The notes: generated from the letters alone by a model not told the origin. A stretch of 34,704 nucleotides of DNA from Frankiaceae bacterium (GCA_017882785.1 JADGOV010000022.1:1-34704); one strand, 5' to 3'. Shown: positions 16,396-25,111, counted from the stretch's first letter. Made by a program: numbers and translations.

Positions 16396-17883
16396 TCAGC
16401 GCGCGCGGCCGACGATCCGCTCGGCCGCCAGCCGACCGCTGATCAGCACCATCGGCACGCCGACGCCGGGCTGGGTGCCGGAACCGGCGAAGACCACGTT
16501 GTCCAGCCCTGGTGCCAGATTGCGGGGCCGGAACGGGCCAGTCTGAGCGAGGGTGTGCGCGGCGGCGAACGGCGCGCCGCGCTCCATGCCGCGCCGTGCC
16601 CAGTCCGCCGGGGTGATCACGTGCTCCACCTCGATGGCGTCCCCGAAGCCGATGTACCCACGCTGCTCGAGTCGTTCGACGATCTCATCCCGGTACCGCG
16701 GGGCGATGACGTCCCAGTCCAGCGGCGCGTCGAGGTTGGGTGTGGGGGCGAGCACGTAGTAGGACTGGCGTTCCGGCGGCGCCAGCGTCGGATCGGTGTG
16801 AGTCGGCACGGTGACCAGTAGCGAGGGGTCGGTCATCAGCGTCCGGTCGGTGATGAGCTCCCGGAACACCCCGCGCCACGACCGGCCGAAGTGGATGTTG
16901 TGGTGGGCGGCCCCGTCGTAGCGTGCGGTCGAGCCGGCGAGCAGCACCATGCAGGATGGTGAGTAGGTCAGCCGCCGCACCCGAGGCGGCGTGCAGGCCG
17001 GCGGCAGCAGTTCGCGGTAGGCCACCGGCAGGTCCGGGTTGAGCACCACCGCATCCGCCGCAAGACGCTCCCCGCCGTCGGTGATCACGGCGGTGGCCCG
17101 CCGGCCCGACAGCTCGACCCGGGTCGCTGCGGTGCCGTACCGCAGTGTCACGCCGTGCTTCTCGGCGGCTCCGGCCAGCGCCGCCGGTACGGCGTGCAGG
17201 CCGCCGCGAGGGAACCACACCCCGGCCACGGTGTCCATGTAGGCGATGACCGCGTAGATCGCCAGCGCGTCGTAGGGGGAGACGCCGGCGTACATCGACT
17301 GGAAGGAGAAGATCCGCTGGGTGCGTGGATCGGCGAAGAACCTGGCCACCCGCGGCGCCAGCCGACCGAAACCGCCCATCGCCACCAACCTCGCCAGCGA
17401 CGGCCGGATCAGGTCGAGTGGCGAGTCGAGGTTGCGATCGATGAAGTCCTTCATCTCCAGCACGTAGAGCCGGGTCGCGTAGTCGCGGAATCGCAGGTAG
17501 CCCGCCGCTTCGGCCGGGCCGCAGACCCGCTCCACCTCCGTGGCCATGGCCGCCGGGTCGGCCCGGACATCGAGGGTGGAGCCATCCGGATAGTGCGCTC
17601 GGTACAGCGGGTCGAGCGGGACCAGGTCGAGCCAGTCCTCGAGGTGCTCCCCGACGCAGGCCAGGGCGTCCGCCACCAGGTCGGGCATCGTGAGCACTGT
17701 CGGGCCGGTGTCGAAGCGGTACCCTCCCTCGGCCAGCAGACCGGCCCGCCCGCCCGGCCCGGGCCCCCGTTCGAGGACGGTCACCTCCCGGCCCGCGCCG
17801 GCCAGCCGCAGTGCCGCGGACAGTCCGCCCAGGCCCGCGCCGACGACGACGACCCGGTCGGTGGGCCCGGGGACGGTCCGCAT
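16396..17883 (-). CDS. crtI: Phytoene desaturase
   Basis: FAD enzyme converting phytoene to lycopene by successive desaturations at the membrane. 495 residues, usual for CrtI. N-terminal FAD motif GAGLGGLSAA from residue 16, RFDTGPTVLTMP, GVWFPRGGLHAVPAAL mid-protein, and C-terminal FAGSGTQPGVGVPMVLISG. The last motif is the true-CrtI form, unlike the HPGGG of its two paralogues in this window. Start ATG at 17883, 33 bases after crtE. A tandem GGATCTGATGC duplication just ahead of the start creates two extra ATGs in other frames or with early stops. Confidence 0.95.
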   Translation of the reverse strand: MRTVPGPTDRVVVVGAGLGGLSAALRLAGAGREVTVLERGPGPGGRAGLLAEGGYRFDTGPTVLTMPDLVADALACVGEHLEDWLDLVPLDPLYRAHYPDGSTLDVRADPAAMATEVERVCGPAEAAGYLRFRDYATRLYVLEMKDFIDRNLDSPLDLIRPSLARLVAMGGFGRLAPRVARFFADPRTQRIFSFQSMYAGVSPYDALAIYAVIAYMDTVAGVWFPRGGLHAVPAALAGAAEKHGVTLRYGTAATRVELSGRRATAVITDGGERLAADAVVLNPDLPVAYRELLPPACTPPRVRRLTYSPSCMVLLAGSTARYDGAAHHNIHFGRSWRGVFRELITDRTLMTDPSLLVTVPTHTDPTLAPPERQSYYVLAPTPNLDAPLDWDVIAPRYRDEIVERLEQRGYIGFGDAIEVEHVITPADWARRGMERGAPFAAAHTLAQTGPFRPRNLAPGLDNVVFAGSGTQPGVGVPMVLISGRLAAERIVGRAR

Positions 17884-17916
17884 CAGATCCGCATCAGATC
17901 CGCCATCAGAGTTGCC

Positions 17917-19083
17917 TCACTCGTGCCGCGTCGTGGCCGCGACGGCCAGCGTGCGCAGCACCTCCCGGGCCGACGGCTCGACCGGCGCGCGGTCGCCGAT
18001 GGCGGCGAGCGACTGGCCGGCGAACTCCTCGATGAGCGACTCGACGTAGCGCAGGCCGCCGGTGTCCACCATCACCTCGCGCAGCGCGGCGACGCCGACG
18101 TCGTCCAGGTGCGGGTCACCCAGGTGGCGGCGGACAAGGGCCGCCTGGCGCGGGTTCGCCCGGTCGAGCGCCGCAGCCACCAGGACGGTCCGTTTGCCCT
18201 CCCGGAGATCGTCGCCAGCTGGCTTTCCGGTGACCTGGGGGTCCCCGAACACGCCGAGGATGTCATCCCGCAGCTGGAAGGCCTCGCCCAGGGGAATGCC
18301 GTAGCCGGTGTAGGTGGCCAGCGTCTGCCTCGTCGCCCCGGCCAGTGTGCCGCCGAGATGGAGTGGACCTTCGACCGTGTATTTCGCGCTCTTGTACCGC
18401 GCGACCCGCAGGGCTCGCTCCACCGAGCCGCCACCGAGGGCCTGCTCGAGGAGGTCGAGGTATTGCCCGGCCATCAGCTCGACCCGCATCTGGTCGAACA
18501 CCGGCGTGGCCGCGGCCAGCGACTCCGCCGGCAGGCCGGCGCTCACGAGCAGGTTGTCCGCCCAGATCAGGCACAGGTTGCCCAGCAGAATGGCCGCGGA
18601 GGAGCCGAAGGCGGCGGGGTCTCCGGCCCACCCGCTGCCCCGGTGCAACGAGGCGAACCGGCGATGGACCGCCGGCTGCCCGCGCCGGGTGTCGCTGCCG
18701 TCCATCACGTCGTCGTGGATCAGGGCACAGGCGTGCAGCAACTCCAACGCCGCGGCCGCGGCCACGATCTCCTCGGAGTCGGCTCCGCCGGCCCCCCGCC
18801 ACCCCCAGTAGCAGAATGCCGGACGCAGCCGCTTGCCGCGGTCGAGGAGGAAGTCCGCCAGCGCGTCCGCGAGCGGCCCCAGGTCCGGGCTGATCGCGTC
18901 CAGTACCGGCCGCTGCCGGGCGAGGAAGTCGCTGAGCACGTGCTCCACCCGCGCCCGCAGGTCCGCGCTGTTCAGCGGGGAGTCGGGGGCGGCTGGCGCG
19001 GTCGGGTCCTTTCGGGCGTTCGGGTGCGAAGCCGACTCGCGGCTGCGTCTCGTCGGGGAAGGGGCCGGCGCGGATGGAGTCAC
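17917..19083 (-). CDS. crtE: Polyprenyl (geranylgeranyl) diphosphate synthase
   Basis: Makes C20 geranylgeranyl diphosphate from IPP and allylic diphosphates. 388 residues with a disordered N-terminal 40. First Asp-rich motif DDVMD at 124-128, basic loop GKRLRP at 83-88, second motif DDILGVFGD at 273-281. By synteny it corresponds to M. tuberculosis idsA2 (Rv2173), and being first in a crtE-crtI unit it is the precursor supplier for carotenoids; product length is inferred from context. GTG start at 19083 with GGAG six bases ahead. Diverges from metF. Confidence 0.92.
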   Translation of the reverse strand: MTPSAPAPSPTRRSRESASHPNARKDPTAPAAPDSPLNSADLRARVEHVLSDFLARQRPVLDAISPDLGPLADALADFLLDRGKRLRPAFCYWGWRGAGGADSEEIVAAAAALELLHACALIHDDVMDGSDTRRGQPAVHRRFASLHRGSGWAGDPAAFGSSAAILLGNLCLIWADNLLVSAGLPAESLAAATPVFDQMRVELMAGQYLDLLEQALGGGSVERALRVARYKSAKYTVEGPLHLGGTLAGATRQTLATYTGYGIPLGEAFQLRDDILGVFGDPQVTGKPAGDDLREGKRTVLVAAALDRANPRQAALVRRHLGDPHLDDVGVAALREVMVDTGGLRYVESLIEEFAGQSLAAIGDRAPVEPSAREVLRTLAVAATTRHE

Positions 19084-19105
19084 GGATGCTCCGAGAATGC
19101 GGTCG

Positions 19106-19142
19106 AAGTTATGCGTAAGTGGTTCGAGTGGGTAGTTCGAGT
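19106..19142 (-). promoter_or_regulatory. Candidate crtE promoter with direct-repeat operator
   Basis: Reading toward crtE, two identical ACTCGAAC octamers (19142-19135 and 19129-19122, repeating every 13 bases) are followed by TAACTT (19111-19106) as a possible -10. The second octamer falls where the -35 should be. This is a plausible binding site for a regulator of the carotenoid genes; none is encoded in the window. The divergent metF start has TAACCT at 19193-19198, eight bases before its ATG. Confidence 0.4.
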
Positions 19143-19206
19143 ATCGGCCATGTGGGGTTCGGCGGTTGCTCCTGGGCGGCGTCGTGCTCGACTAACCTGA
19201 GAAACC

Positions 19207-20115
19207 ATGGCTCCCCGAGTACTGCCGGCGCCGGCACCCACTATCCGCGCGCTGCTCGCCAGCGGGCGCCGGTCGTTTTCTTTCGAGTTCTTCCCCCCGA
19301 AGACGGACGCCGGTGAGCGGACCCTGTGGCAGGCCATCCGGGAACTCGAACCGCTGGCGCCGACCTTCGTCTCGGTGACCTACGGAGCCGGCGGCTCCAC
19401 CCGGGACCGCACGATCCGGGTCACCGAGCGTATCGCCACGGAGACAACGCTGACCCCCCTGGGGCATCTGACTTGTGTCGGATCCAGCCGCGCAGAACTG
19501 CGGCAGGTGATCGGCGCGTACGCCGATGCCGGTGTGCGCAACGTGCTGGCGCTGCGAGGAGATCCGCCGGGCGGGGTTGAGGAGACGTGGGAGGCGCACC
19601 CCGAAGGGCTGCACCACGCGGTCGACCTGGTGACGCTGGTCCGGCAGTTGGGCGATTTCTGCGTGGGGGTGGCCGCCTTTCCCGAAGGGCACCCGGAATC
19701 CACCGACCCCGACATCGACGCCCGCTACCTGGCCCGGAAATGCGCCGCCGGCGCCTGCTTCGCGATCACCCAGTTCTTCTTCGACGCCGATGACTACTTC
19801 CGCCTCCGAGACCGGGCCAGCGCGTACGGCTGCGCGATACCGATCATCCCGGGGATCATGCCCGTCACCAATCTGTCCCAGATCGAGCGGATGGCGCAGC
19901 TGTCCGGCGCGGCGTTCCCGCCCGCCCTGGCCGACCGGCTGCGAGAGGTGCAGGACGACCCGGCCGCGGTGCGGGCGATCGGCGTGGAGGTCGCCGCGGA
20001 CCTCACCGAGCGGCTCCTGGCCGGCGGCGCGCCCGGTGCGCACTTCTACACGCTCAACCGGTCCACGGCCACCCGCGAGGTGTACCAACGCCTCCAGTTG
20101 GGCGCGCGGGTCTGA
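19207..20115 (+). CDS. metF: 5,10-methylenetetrahydrofolate reductase
   Basis: Flavoenzyme reducing methylene-THF to methyl-THF for methionine synthesis. 302 residues, TIM barrel. Motifs: SFEFFPPKTDAGE with the catalytic glutamate (E27), FVSVTYGAGGSTR, HLTCVGSSRAEL, and NVLALRGDPP with the folate-binding aspartate. C-terminal GAPGAHFYTLNRS is typical. Clear ATG start at 19207. Its position next to crtE but divergent matches Rv2172c/idsA2 in mycobacteria. A palindromic repeat follows 17 bases after the stop. Confidence 0.96.
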   Translation: MAPRVLPAPAPTIRALLASGRRSFSFEFFPPKTDAGERTLWQAIRELEPLAPTFVSVTYGAGGSTRDRTIRVTERIATETTLTPLGHLTCVGSSRAELRQVIGAYADAGVRNVLALRGDPPGGVEETWEAHPEGLHHAVDLVTLVRQLGDFCVGVAAFPEGHPESTDPDIDARYLARKCAAGACFAITQFFFDADDYFRLRDRASAYGCAIPIIPGIMPVTNLSQIERMAQLSGAAFPPALADRLREVQDDPAAVRAIGVEVAADLTERLLAGGAPGAHFYTLNRSTATREVYQRLQLGARV

Positions 20116-20132
20116 GTCCCGTACCCCTGCCA

Positions 20133-20198
20133 CCGCCGATCATGCTCGTTCGGGCGTTGGCAGCGACGCCGGGCCCTCACTTTGAGCATGATCGGCGG
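20133..20198. repeat. Intergenic palindromic repeat (element C)
   Basis: Perfect 15-bp arms, CCGCCGATCATGCTC (20133-20147) and its complement (20184-20198), flank a 36-base loop. It starts 17 bases after the metF stop. The first 26 bases from GCCGATC (20135-20160) are identical to the left part of the element at 26939. The right arm contains an ATG and a TTG in frame with the next gene, which makes that gene's start ambiguous. Confidence 0.85.
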
Positions 20199-20217
20199 GA
20201 ATCAACGTAACGTTCGA

Positions 20218-20958
20218 GTGGTGGTGACCGCCTGGCTGCTCACCGCTACGACTATCGGGCTCCTGGCCGTCACCGCAGGGACTGCGCGGCGGCCGGTGGG
20301 CGAATTGCCTGCCTACCGCGAGTACGTGCGCCACTGGTCCGCCCTGCACGGCGGCTACGACCCGTCCGGCTCGCCCGTCGTGCGCAGCTGGTTGACGGTC
20401 GCGTACACCGGAGCGCGGCCGCTGGCCGGCTGGGGGGTACGGCCCGACGTGCTGACCGCGTGGGGCCTGCTGGCCAGTGCGGCAGTGGTGGCGATCGCCG
20501 CCGCCGGGGGCCGATGGGTGCTGTTGGCCGGCGGCATTGTCGTCCTCAGTGGGTTCCTCGACAGCCTCGACGGGACAGTGGCCGTGCTGACCGAGCGGGT
20601 CACCCGTTTCGGCTTCGTGCTGGACTCCGTGGTCGACAGGCTCTCCGACGTGGCCTATCTCCTGGCCCTGGCGGTCCTCGGGGCGACGGCGTCGCTGTGC
20701 GTCGCCGCGGGTGTGGCGCTCGGCCTCTTGGAGTACACCCGCGCCCGCGCCGGCAACGCCGGCATGGGGGAGATCGGCGTGGTCACGCTGGGGGAGCGCG
20801 GCGTTCGGATCGCTGTCGTGGCCGGCACCCTGGTCAGCGCCGGTCTCTGGGTGGATCAGGCGGATCGCCTTGCCGGCATCGGGGCAGCCGCGGTCCTCGT
20901 CGTGTCCGGGGTGGGCTGGGGGCAACTGCTGCTCGTGGTACGCCGGGTGCTGCGATGA
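20218..20958 (+). CDS. CDP-alcohol phosphatidyltransferase family protein
   Basis: About 246-residue integral membrane enzyme that should transfer a phosphatidyl-like group from a CDP-lipid to an alcohol. The family motif is D-x2-D-G-x2-A-R-x8-G-x3-D-x3-D. Here it reads DSLDGTVAV...G..D...D (D115, D118, G119, G132, D136, D140), so all four metal aspartates are kept but the motif arginine is valine (V123). Three successive GTG codons (20218, 20221, 20224) are the likeliest starts; ATG 20188 and TTG 20182 are in frame but lie in the palindromic repeat. The acceptor alcohol is unknown. It is followed by a decayed reductase gene. Confidence 0.82.
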   Translation: MVVTAWLLTATTIGLLAVTAGTARRPVGELPAYREYVRHWSALHGGYDPSGSPVVRSWLTVAYTGARPLAGWGVRPDVLTAWGLLASAAVVAIAAAGGRWVLLAGGIVVLSGFLDSLDGTVAVLTERVTRFGFVLDSVVDRLSDVAYLLALAVLGATASLCVAAGVALGLLEYTRARAGNAGMGEIGVVTLGERGVRIAVVAGTLVSAGLWVDQADRLAGIGAAAVLVVSGVGWGQLLLVVRRVLR

Positions 20959-20982
20959 GTGGACCGGCGAGGAGGTCAACCC

Positions 20983-21338
20983 GTGCCCGTCCGCGAGCTC
21001 GTCGACCTGGCGGTGTTGGGAGCCGGACCGGCTGGGGCCACCGCCGCCATCGCCGCGCTGCGCCGGCGACCCGACGCCACCGACTGCTGCTCGACGCCGA
21101 CGCCGGCTATCCGCCGGTGCACCTGCTTCACGTGCGGGCGCCGGCACCGCGTCCGGTCGATCGGGGTCGGGGCAGAGTCACCCGCCGGCGCGCGTTGCGC
21201 CGAGGGCTCGGTCGAGACCTGCGGCACACGACGGCCGCCGCTCGCGCTGCCCGGCATCCCTCGGTGATCGACGCCGCGTTCGAGGCGGCGGCTGCCACGT
21301 GGCTTCGGCGGCTCAGGCCGGGCCGATCAGTCGGCTGA
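20983..21338 (+). pseudogene. Internally deleted geranylgeranyl-reductase-family FAD oxidoreductase
   Basis: A strong GAGGAGGT site and GTG at 20983 open a reading VDLAVLGAGPAGATAAIAAL, a perfect FAD-binding start. Near 21082 the frame must shift to continue as LLLDADAG, the next strand of the fold. The tail, ALRRGLGRDLRHTTAAARAA followed by RHPSVIDAAF, resembles the C-terminal helix bundle of geranylgeranyl reductases, but the roughly 300 residues between are missing. The remains end inside the 3' end of the CrtD gene on the other strand. Such a reductase would have saturated geranylgeranyl chains. Family identity of the remnant is moderately sure. Confidence 0.55.
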
Positions 21339-22779
21339 CGATCCCGGCCGACATCGCGACCAACGGCAGGCCGCCGCCGGGGTGCGCCGAGCCGCCGACG
21401 AGGAACAGTCCCGGCACCGGCGAGCGGTTCGCCGGCCGGAGGAAGGCGGCCCGAAGCCCGTTCGAGGACGTGCCGTAGATCGCCCCGCCGGGCGACCGGG
21501 TGGCCCGCTCCAGGTCCGCCGGGCTGCGCCACTCACAGAACGCCAGCCGGTCCCGTACGTCGAGCCCGCGGCGCGCCAGCAGGTCGAGGAGCCGCCCCGC
21601 GTAACCGGCGGCGACGCCGTCGGCCGTCCAGTCCACCGGCCCCTGCCGCGGCGCGTTGACCAGGACGAACCACGACTCGTCCCCGGGCGGTGCGACGAGG
21701 GGATCGTCGGCCACCGCCACGTACAGGGTCGGATCCGGCACCGGCCGCGGGGCCGGGCCGAAGATGGCGTCGAACTCCGCGGCGTAGTCCGCCGGGAACA
21801 GCACGGTGTGGTGCGCCAGCCCGAGCGTACGGTTCCGCACACCGAGCAGCAGGACGAATCCGGCCAGTGACGGCGTCGCCCGGTCGAGCCGGCGCAGTGC
21901 TGCGGGGGCCGCCACCAGGTCCCGGTAGAGGTGACTCGCGTCCGCGTTGCTCACCACCGCGTCAGCCGGCAGCCGCTCGCCGGTGGTGAGCCGCACCCCG
22001 GCAACCCGGCCGCCCTCGAGGTCGATCGCCGCCACGTCCGCCCCGGTCCGCAGCACCGCACCCGCGGCCCGGGCCCGCTCGGCCACCGCCTCGCCCAGGC
22101 GCCGCAGCCCACCGCGGACGTACCAGGAGCCGAAGGTCTGCTCGACGTAGGGAATAGTGGCCAATGCGGCCGGCGCCCGGCGCGGGTCGGATCCGGCGTA
22201 GGTGGCGTAGCGGTCCAGCACCATCCGCAGCCACGGGTCGTCCAGGCACCGCGCGCCGACCCCGGACAGCGTCCGCCACGGCGCGACGGTACGCAGGTCG
22301 GAGACCCCTCGCAGCCGGCGGAGCAGGTCGCGGGGGCCGTCCAACGGGGATTGCAGCACAGACTCGTGGGTGACCTCCCAGATCGCGGCTCCGCGATCCA
22401 GCAGGCCCTGCCACTGCCGGCCGCTACCGGCCCCCAGGGTGGCCTCGATCGCCGCGCACACGTCCTCGGCGCCGGTGTTCGGCACGTCGAGCACGGTGCC
22501 GTCGGGGAAGAGGTACCTGACTGCAGGGTCCACCGGCAGGAGCTCGCAGACCTCCTCCAGCGGCTCTCCGGTCGCTCGGAACAGGTCCCGGTACACCGCG
22601 GGCAGGGTGAGCAGCGAGGGGCCGGTGTCGAAGCGGAAGCCGTCCCGGACGAACTCACCGAGCTTGCCGCCGACTACCTGCGCCTGCTCGCAGACCACCA
22701 CGTCGTGCCGCTGGCGGGCCAGTCGGGCGGCCGCCGCCAGCCCGCCCACGCCGGCACCGACGACGACGATCCGGGCCAC
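21313..22779 (-). CDS. crtD: CrtD-like carotenoid 3,4-desaturase (CrtI superfamily)
   Basis: A 488-residue FAD enzyme of the CrtI/CrtD/CrtO superfamily. N-terminal VVVGAGVGGLAAAARLA, GFRFDTGPSLLTLP, QTFGSWYVRGGLRRLGEAV in the middle, and C-terminal FLVGGSAHPGGGLPLVAMSAG. The HPGGG ending and PVDPAVRYLFPDG set it apart from the lycopene-forming CrtI at 16396 and suggest 3,4-desaturation of an acyclic end group, as in torulene-type or 1-hydroxy carotenoids; an apocarotenoid or terminal oxidase role is possible. GTG start at 22779 with TAGGGT six bases ahead, so probably leaderless. Divergent from glpK. Confidence 0.78.
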   Translation of the reverse strand: MARIVVVGAGVGGLAAAARLARQRHDVVVCEQAQVVGGKLGEFVRDGFRFDTGPSLLTLPAVYRDLFRATGEPLEEVCELLPVDPAVRYLFPDGTVLDVPNTGAEDVCAAIEATLGAGSGRQWQGLLDRGAAIWEVTHESVLQSPLDGPRDLLRRLRGVSDLRTVAPWRTLSGVGARCLDDPWLRMVLDRYATYAGSDPRRAPAALATIPYVEQTFGSWYVRGGLRRLGEAVAERARAAGAVLRTGADVAAIDLEGGRVAGVRLTTGERLPADAVVSNADASHLYRDLVAAPAALRRLDRATPSLAGFVLLLGVRNRTLGLAHHTVLFPADYAAEFDAIFGPAPRPVPDPTLYVAVADDPLVAPPGDESWFVLVNAPRQGPVDWTADGVAAGYAGRLLDLLARRGLDVRDRLAFCEWRSPADLERATRSPGGAIYGTSSNGLRAAFLRPANRSPVPGLFLVGGSAHPGGGLPLVAMSAGIVSRLIGPA

Positions 22780-22828
22780 GCCCCGACCCTATGTCCGAGA
22801 TCCACCCCGGCCGCGATAAGACAGAGCC

Positions 22829-24334
22829 ATGCCGAACACGCACGTGCTGGCCATCGACCAGGGCACCACCGGCAGCACCGCGATCGTGCTCGACCACGAC
22901 GCCGCGGTCGCCGGGCGGGGGTACGCCGAGTTCCCGCAGCACTACCCGCGGCCGGGCTGGGTCGAGCACGACCCGCGCGACATCTGGCGGGGCTCCGTCG
23001 AGGTGGCCGCCGCCGCTCTGGCCGCGGCCGGTGTCGGCGCCGGGGACTTGGCCGCGCTCGGGGTCACCAACCAGCGTGAGACGACCGTGCTGTGGGACCG
23101 GGTGACCGGGGAGCCGGTGGCGAACGCGATCGTCTGGCAGGACCGCCGCACCGCACCGATGTGCGACGCGCTGCGGGAGCGTGGCCTGGCCGAGACGGTG
23201 AAGCGCAAGACCGGCCTGATCCTCGACGCGTACTTCTCCGGTACGAAGATCGCTTGGCTGCTCGAGAACGTCGAGGGGCTGCGCAAGCGGGCGGCGGCCG
23301 GCGAGATCGCCTTCGGCACGGTCGACAGCTGGCTCACCTTCCAGCTGACCGGTGGGCAGGTGCACGCCACCGACGTGACCAACGCCAGCCGGACGATGAT
23401 CTACGACATCCGGACCGGGGAGTGGGACGACGAGCTCCTGGACGAGCTGCGCATTCCCCGCGAGGTGTTGCCCAGCGTGCGGCCCAGCGCGTACGTCTAC
23501 GGCGAGACCGACCCCGATGCCTTCCTCGGCGCCGCCGTGCCGGTGGCCGGCCTGGTCGGTGACCAGCAGGCGGCGCTGTTCGCCCAGGGCTGCTTCGAGC
23601 CGGGGCAGGTGAAGAACACCTACGGCACCGGGTCGTTCGTGCTGATGAACACCGGCACCCAGCCGGTGACGGACCAGGACCGGCTGGTGACGACGGTGGC
23701 GGCCACGGTGGCCGGTGAGGAGACCCAGTACGCCCTGGAAGGGCCGATGTTCGTCACCGGCTCCGCTGTGCAGTGGCTGCGGGACGGCCTCGGCATCATC
23801 GCGAACGCGGCCGAGACCGAGGGGCTGGCGAGCTCCCTGTCCGGCAACGACGACGTGTATTTCGTCCCCGCACTGGCCGGCCTGGGTGCGCCGGACTGGG
23901 ATCCGTACGCCCGCGGCACCCTGCTCGGCCTGACCAGGGGCACGACCCGGGCGCATCTGGCCCGGGCGGTGCTGGAGTCCATCGCCTACTCCACCCGAGA
24001 CGTGGTCACGGCGATGGTGTCCGAATCCGGCCACGCGGTGCCGGAGCTGCGGGTCGACGGCGGGGCGTGCGCCAACGGGTTCCTCATGCAGTTCCAGGCC
24101 GACGTGCTCGGCGTACCCGTGGACGTGCCGGAGAACGTCGAGACGACATCACTCGGCTCGGCCTACCTCGCCGGGCTGGCCACCGGCTTCTGGTCCGACC
24201 GGCGCGACCTCACCGACCGGCGGCGCACCGCACGCCGGTACGAGCCGGGTATGTCCGAGGCGGATCGGGACGCGCGCTACGCCCGGTGGCGGGAGGCGGT
24301 GTCGCGGTCGCTGCGCTGGGCGGCGCAGGACTGA
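22829..24334 (+). CDS. glpK: Glycerol kinase
   Basis: Phosphorylates glycerol to sn-glycerol 3-phosphate with ATP, feeding glycolysis and phospholipids. 501 residues of the FGGY family, full length. Motifs: AIDQGTTGSTAIV phosphate loop at the N-terminus, WVEHDP, GVTNQRETTVLWD, IVWQDRRT, DAYFSGTKIAWLLENV, YGTGSF adenosine loop, GLGAPDWDPYARG, and LRVDGGACANGFLMQFQAD. No glpF or glpD is adjacent. ATG start at 22829; only 49 bases separate it from the divergent crtD. Confidence 0.96.
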   Translation: MPNTHVLAIDQGTTGSTAIVLDHDAAVAGRGYAEFPQHYPRPGWVEHDPRDIWRGSVEVAAAALAAAGVGAGDLAALGVTNQRETTVLWDRVTGEPVANAIVWQDRRTAPMCDALRERGLAETVKRKTGLILDAYFSGTKIAWLLENVEGLRKRAAAGEIAFGTVDSWLTFQLTGGQVHATDVTNASRTMIYDIRTGEWDDELLDELRIPREVLPSVRPSAYVYGETDPDAFLGAAVPVAGLVGDQQAALFAQGCFEPGQVKNTYGTGSFVLMNTGTQPVTDQDRLVTTVAATVAGEETQYALEGPMFVTGSAVQWLRDGLGIIANAAETEGLASSLSGNDDVYFVPALAGLGAPDWDPYARGTLLGLTRGTTRAHLARAVLESIAYSTRDVVTAMVSESGHAVPELRVDGGACANGFLMQFQADVLGVPVDVPENVETTSLGSAYLAGLATGFWSDRRDLTDRRRTARRYEPGMSEADRDARYARWREAVSRSLRWAAQD

Positions 24335-24340
24335 CCCGCT

Positions 24341-25111
24341 CTATACCCCGGACGCGTCCCACGGCGGCGGCCCGTCCGGGATGAGGGTGTAGACGTCGAA
24401 GAGCACGGCCTCATCGACCCCCATCGCGGCCCCACTGGCGGCGGCGATCCACCCGAGGAACCCGCCGACGTCGAAGGCGGCATCGCCGAGGCCCTCCATG
24501 TAGGCGCGGTGCGCCTGCAGCGAGGCGATGCCGCGGTCGAGGTACCCGGTGACGTCGACCCCGTGGGTGGGCTGCGGTGCCCCGGCGAAACAGACGTAGC
24601 GCACACCCGGCCAGTGCGCCAGACCCTCCTCGGCCAGCTCCGGGAAGATCCACCGGTTGCCGGCGTCCCGGGCCGCGTCGAGGGTGGCCAGCCCGACGCT
24701 GCGGTGGTCGGCCTGGTTGGGCATGCCGCCGACCATGCGTTCCTCGTACGCGCCGCCGACCACGACCTGCGGCCGATGCCGGCGGATGGCCCGGGTGATG
24801 TCCCGACGCAGCGGCAGCCCGAACTCCACGACGCCGTCGCGGTAGTCCAGGAACTCGACGACGTCCACGCCGACCTCACGGGCGCCTGAGCGCTCCTCCT
24901 CCTCGCGCAGCGGGGCCGCCCGGATTGGGTCCAGCGCGTCGATTCCGGCCTCCCCGCGGGTGGCCAGCAGGTAGGTCACCTGCTTGCCCTGGGCGGTCCA
25001 GCGGGCTACCGCGGACGCTGTCCCGTACTCCAGGTCGTCGGGGTGGGCCGCGACGCACAGCGCGCGTTCCCAGTCTTCGGGCAGCGGGGGCAGGGGTGGT
25101 GGCAGCGGCAT
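24341..25111 (-). CDS. PIG-L family deacetylase (LmbE/MshB-like)
   Basis: A 256-residue zinc-dependent N-acetylglucosaminyl deacetylase-type enzyme. AHPDD at 22-26 supplies H23, D25 and D26, and NQADHRSVG supplies H136, the third zinc ligand position. Relatives act on mycothiol or bacillithiol precursors, their conjugates or other GlcNAc compounds; which one applies here cannot be read. ATG at 25111 is chosen because TACGGT lies exactly six bases before it (leaderless pattern). Its stop is only six bases from the convergent glpK stop. Confidence 0.88.
   Translation of the reverse strand: MPLPPPLPPLPEDWERALCVAAHPDDLEYGTASAVARWTAQGKQVTYLLATRGEAGIDALDPIRAAPLREEEERSGAREVGVDVVEFLDYRDGVVEFGLPLRRDITRAIRRHRPQVVVGGAYEERMVGGMPNQADHRSVGLATLDAARDAGNRWIFPELAEEGLAHWPGVRYVCFAGAPQPTHGVDVTGYLDRGIASLQAHRAYMEGLGDAAFDVGGFLGWIAAASGAAMGVDEAVLFDVYTLIPDGPPPWDASGV

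Noticed and set aside
17155-19200. 681-codon open frame on the plus strand antisense to crtI and crtE
   Set aside because: It lies opposite two well-conserved genes, has no recognisable domain and an Arg/Gly/His-rich composition typical of antisense frames in high-GC DNA.
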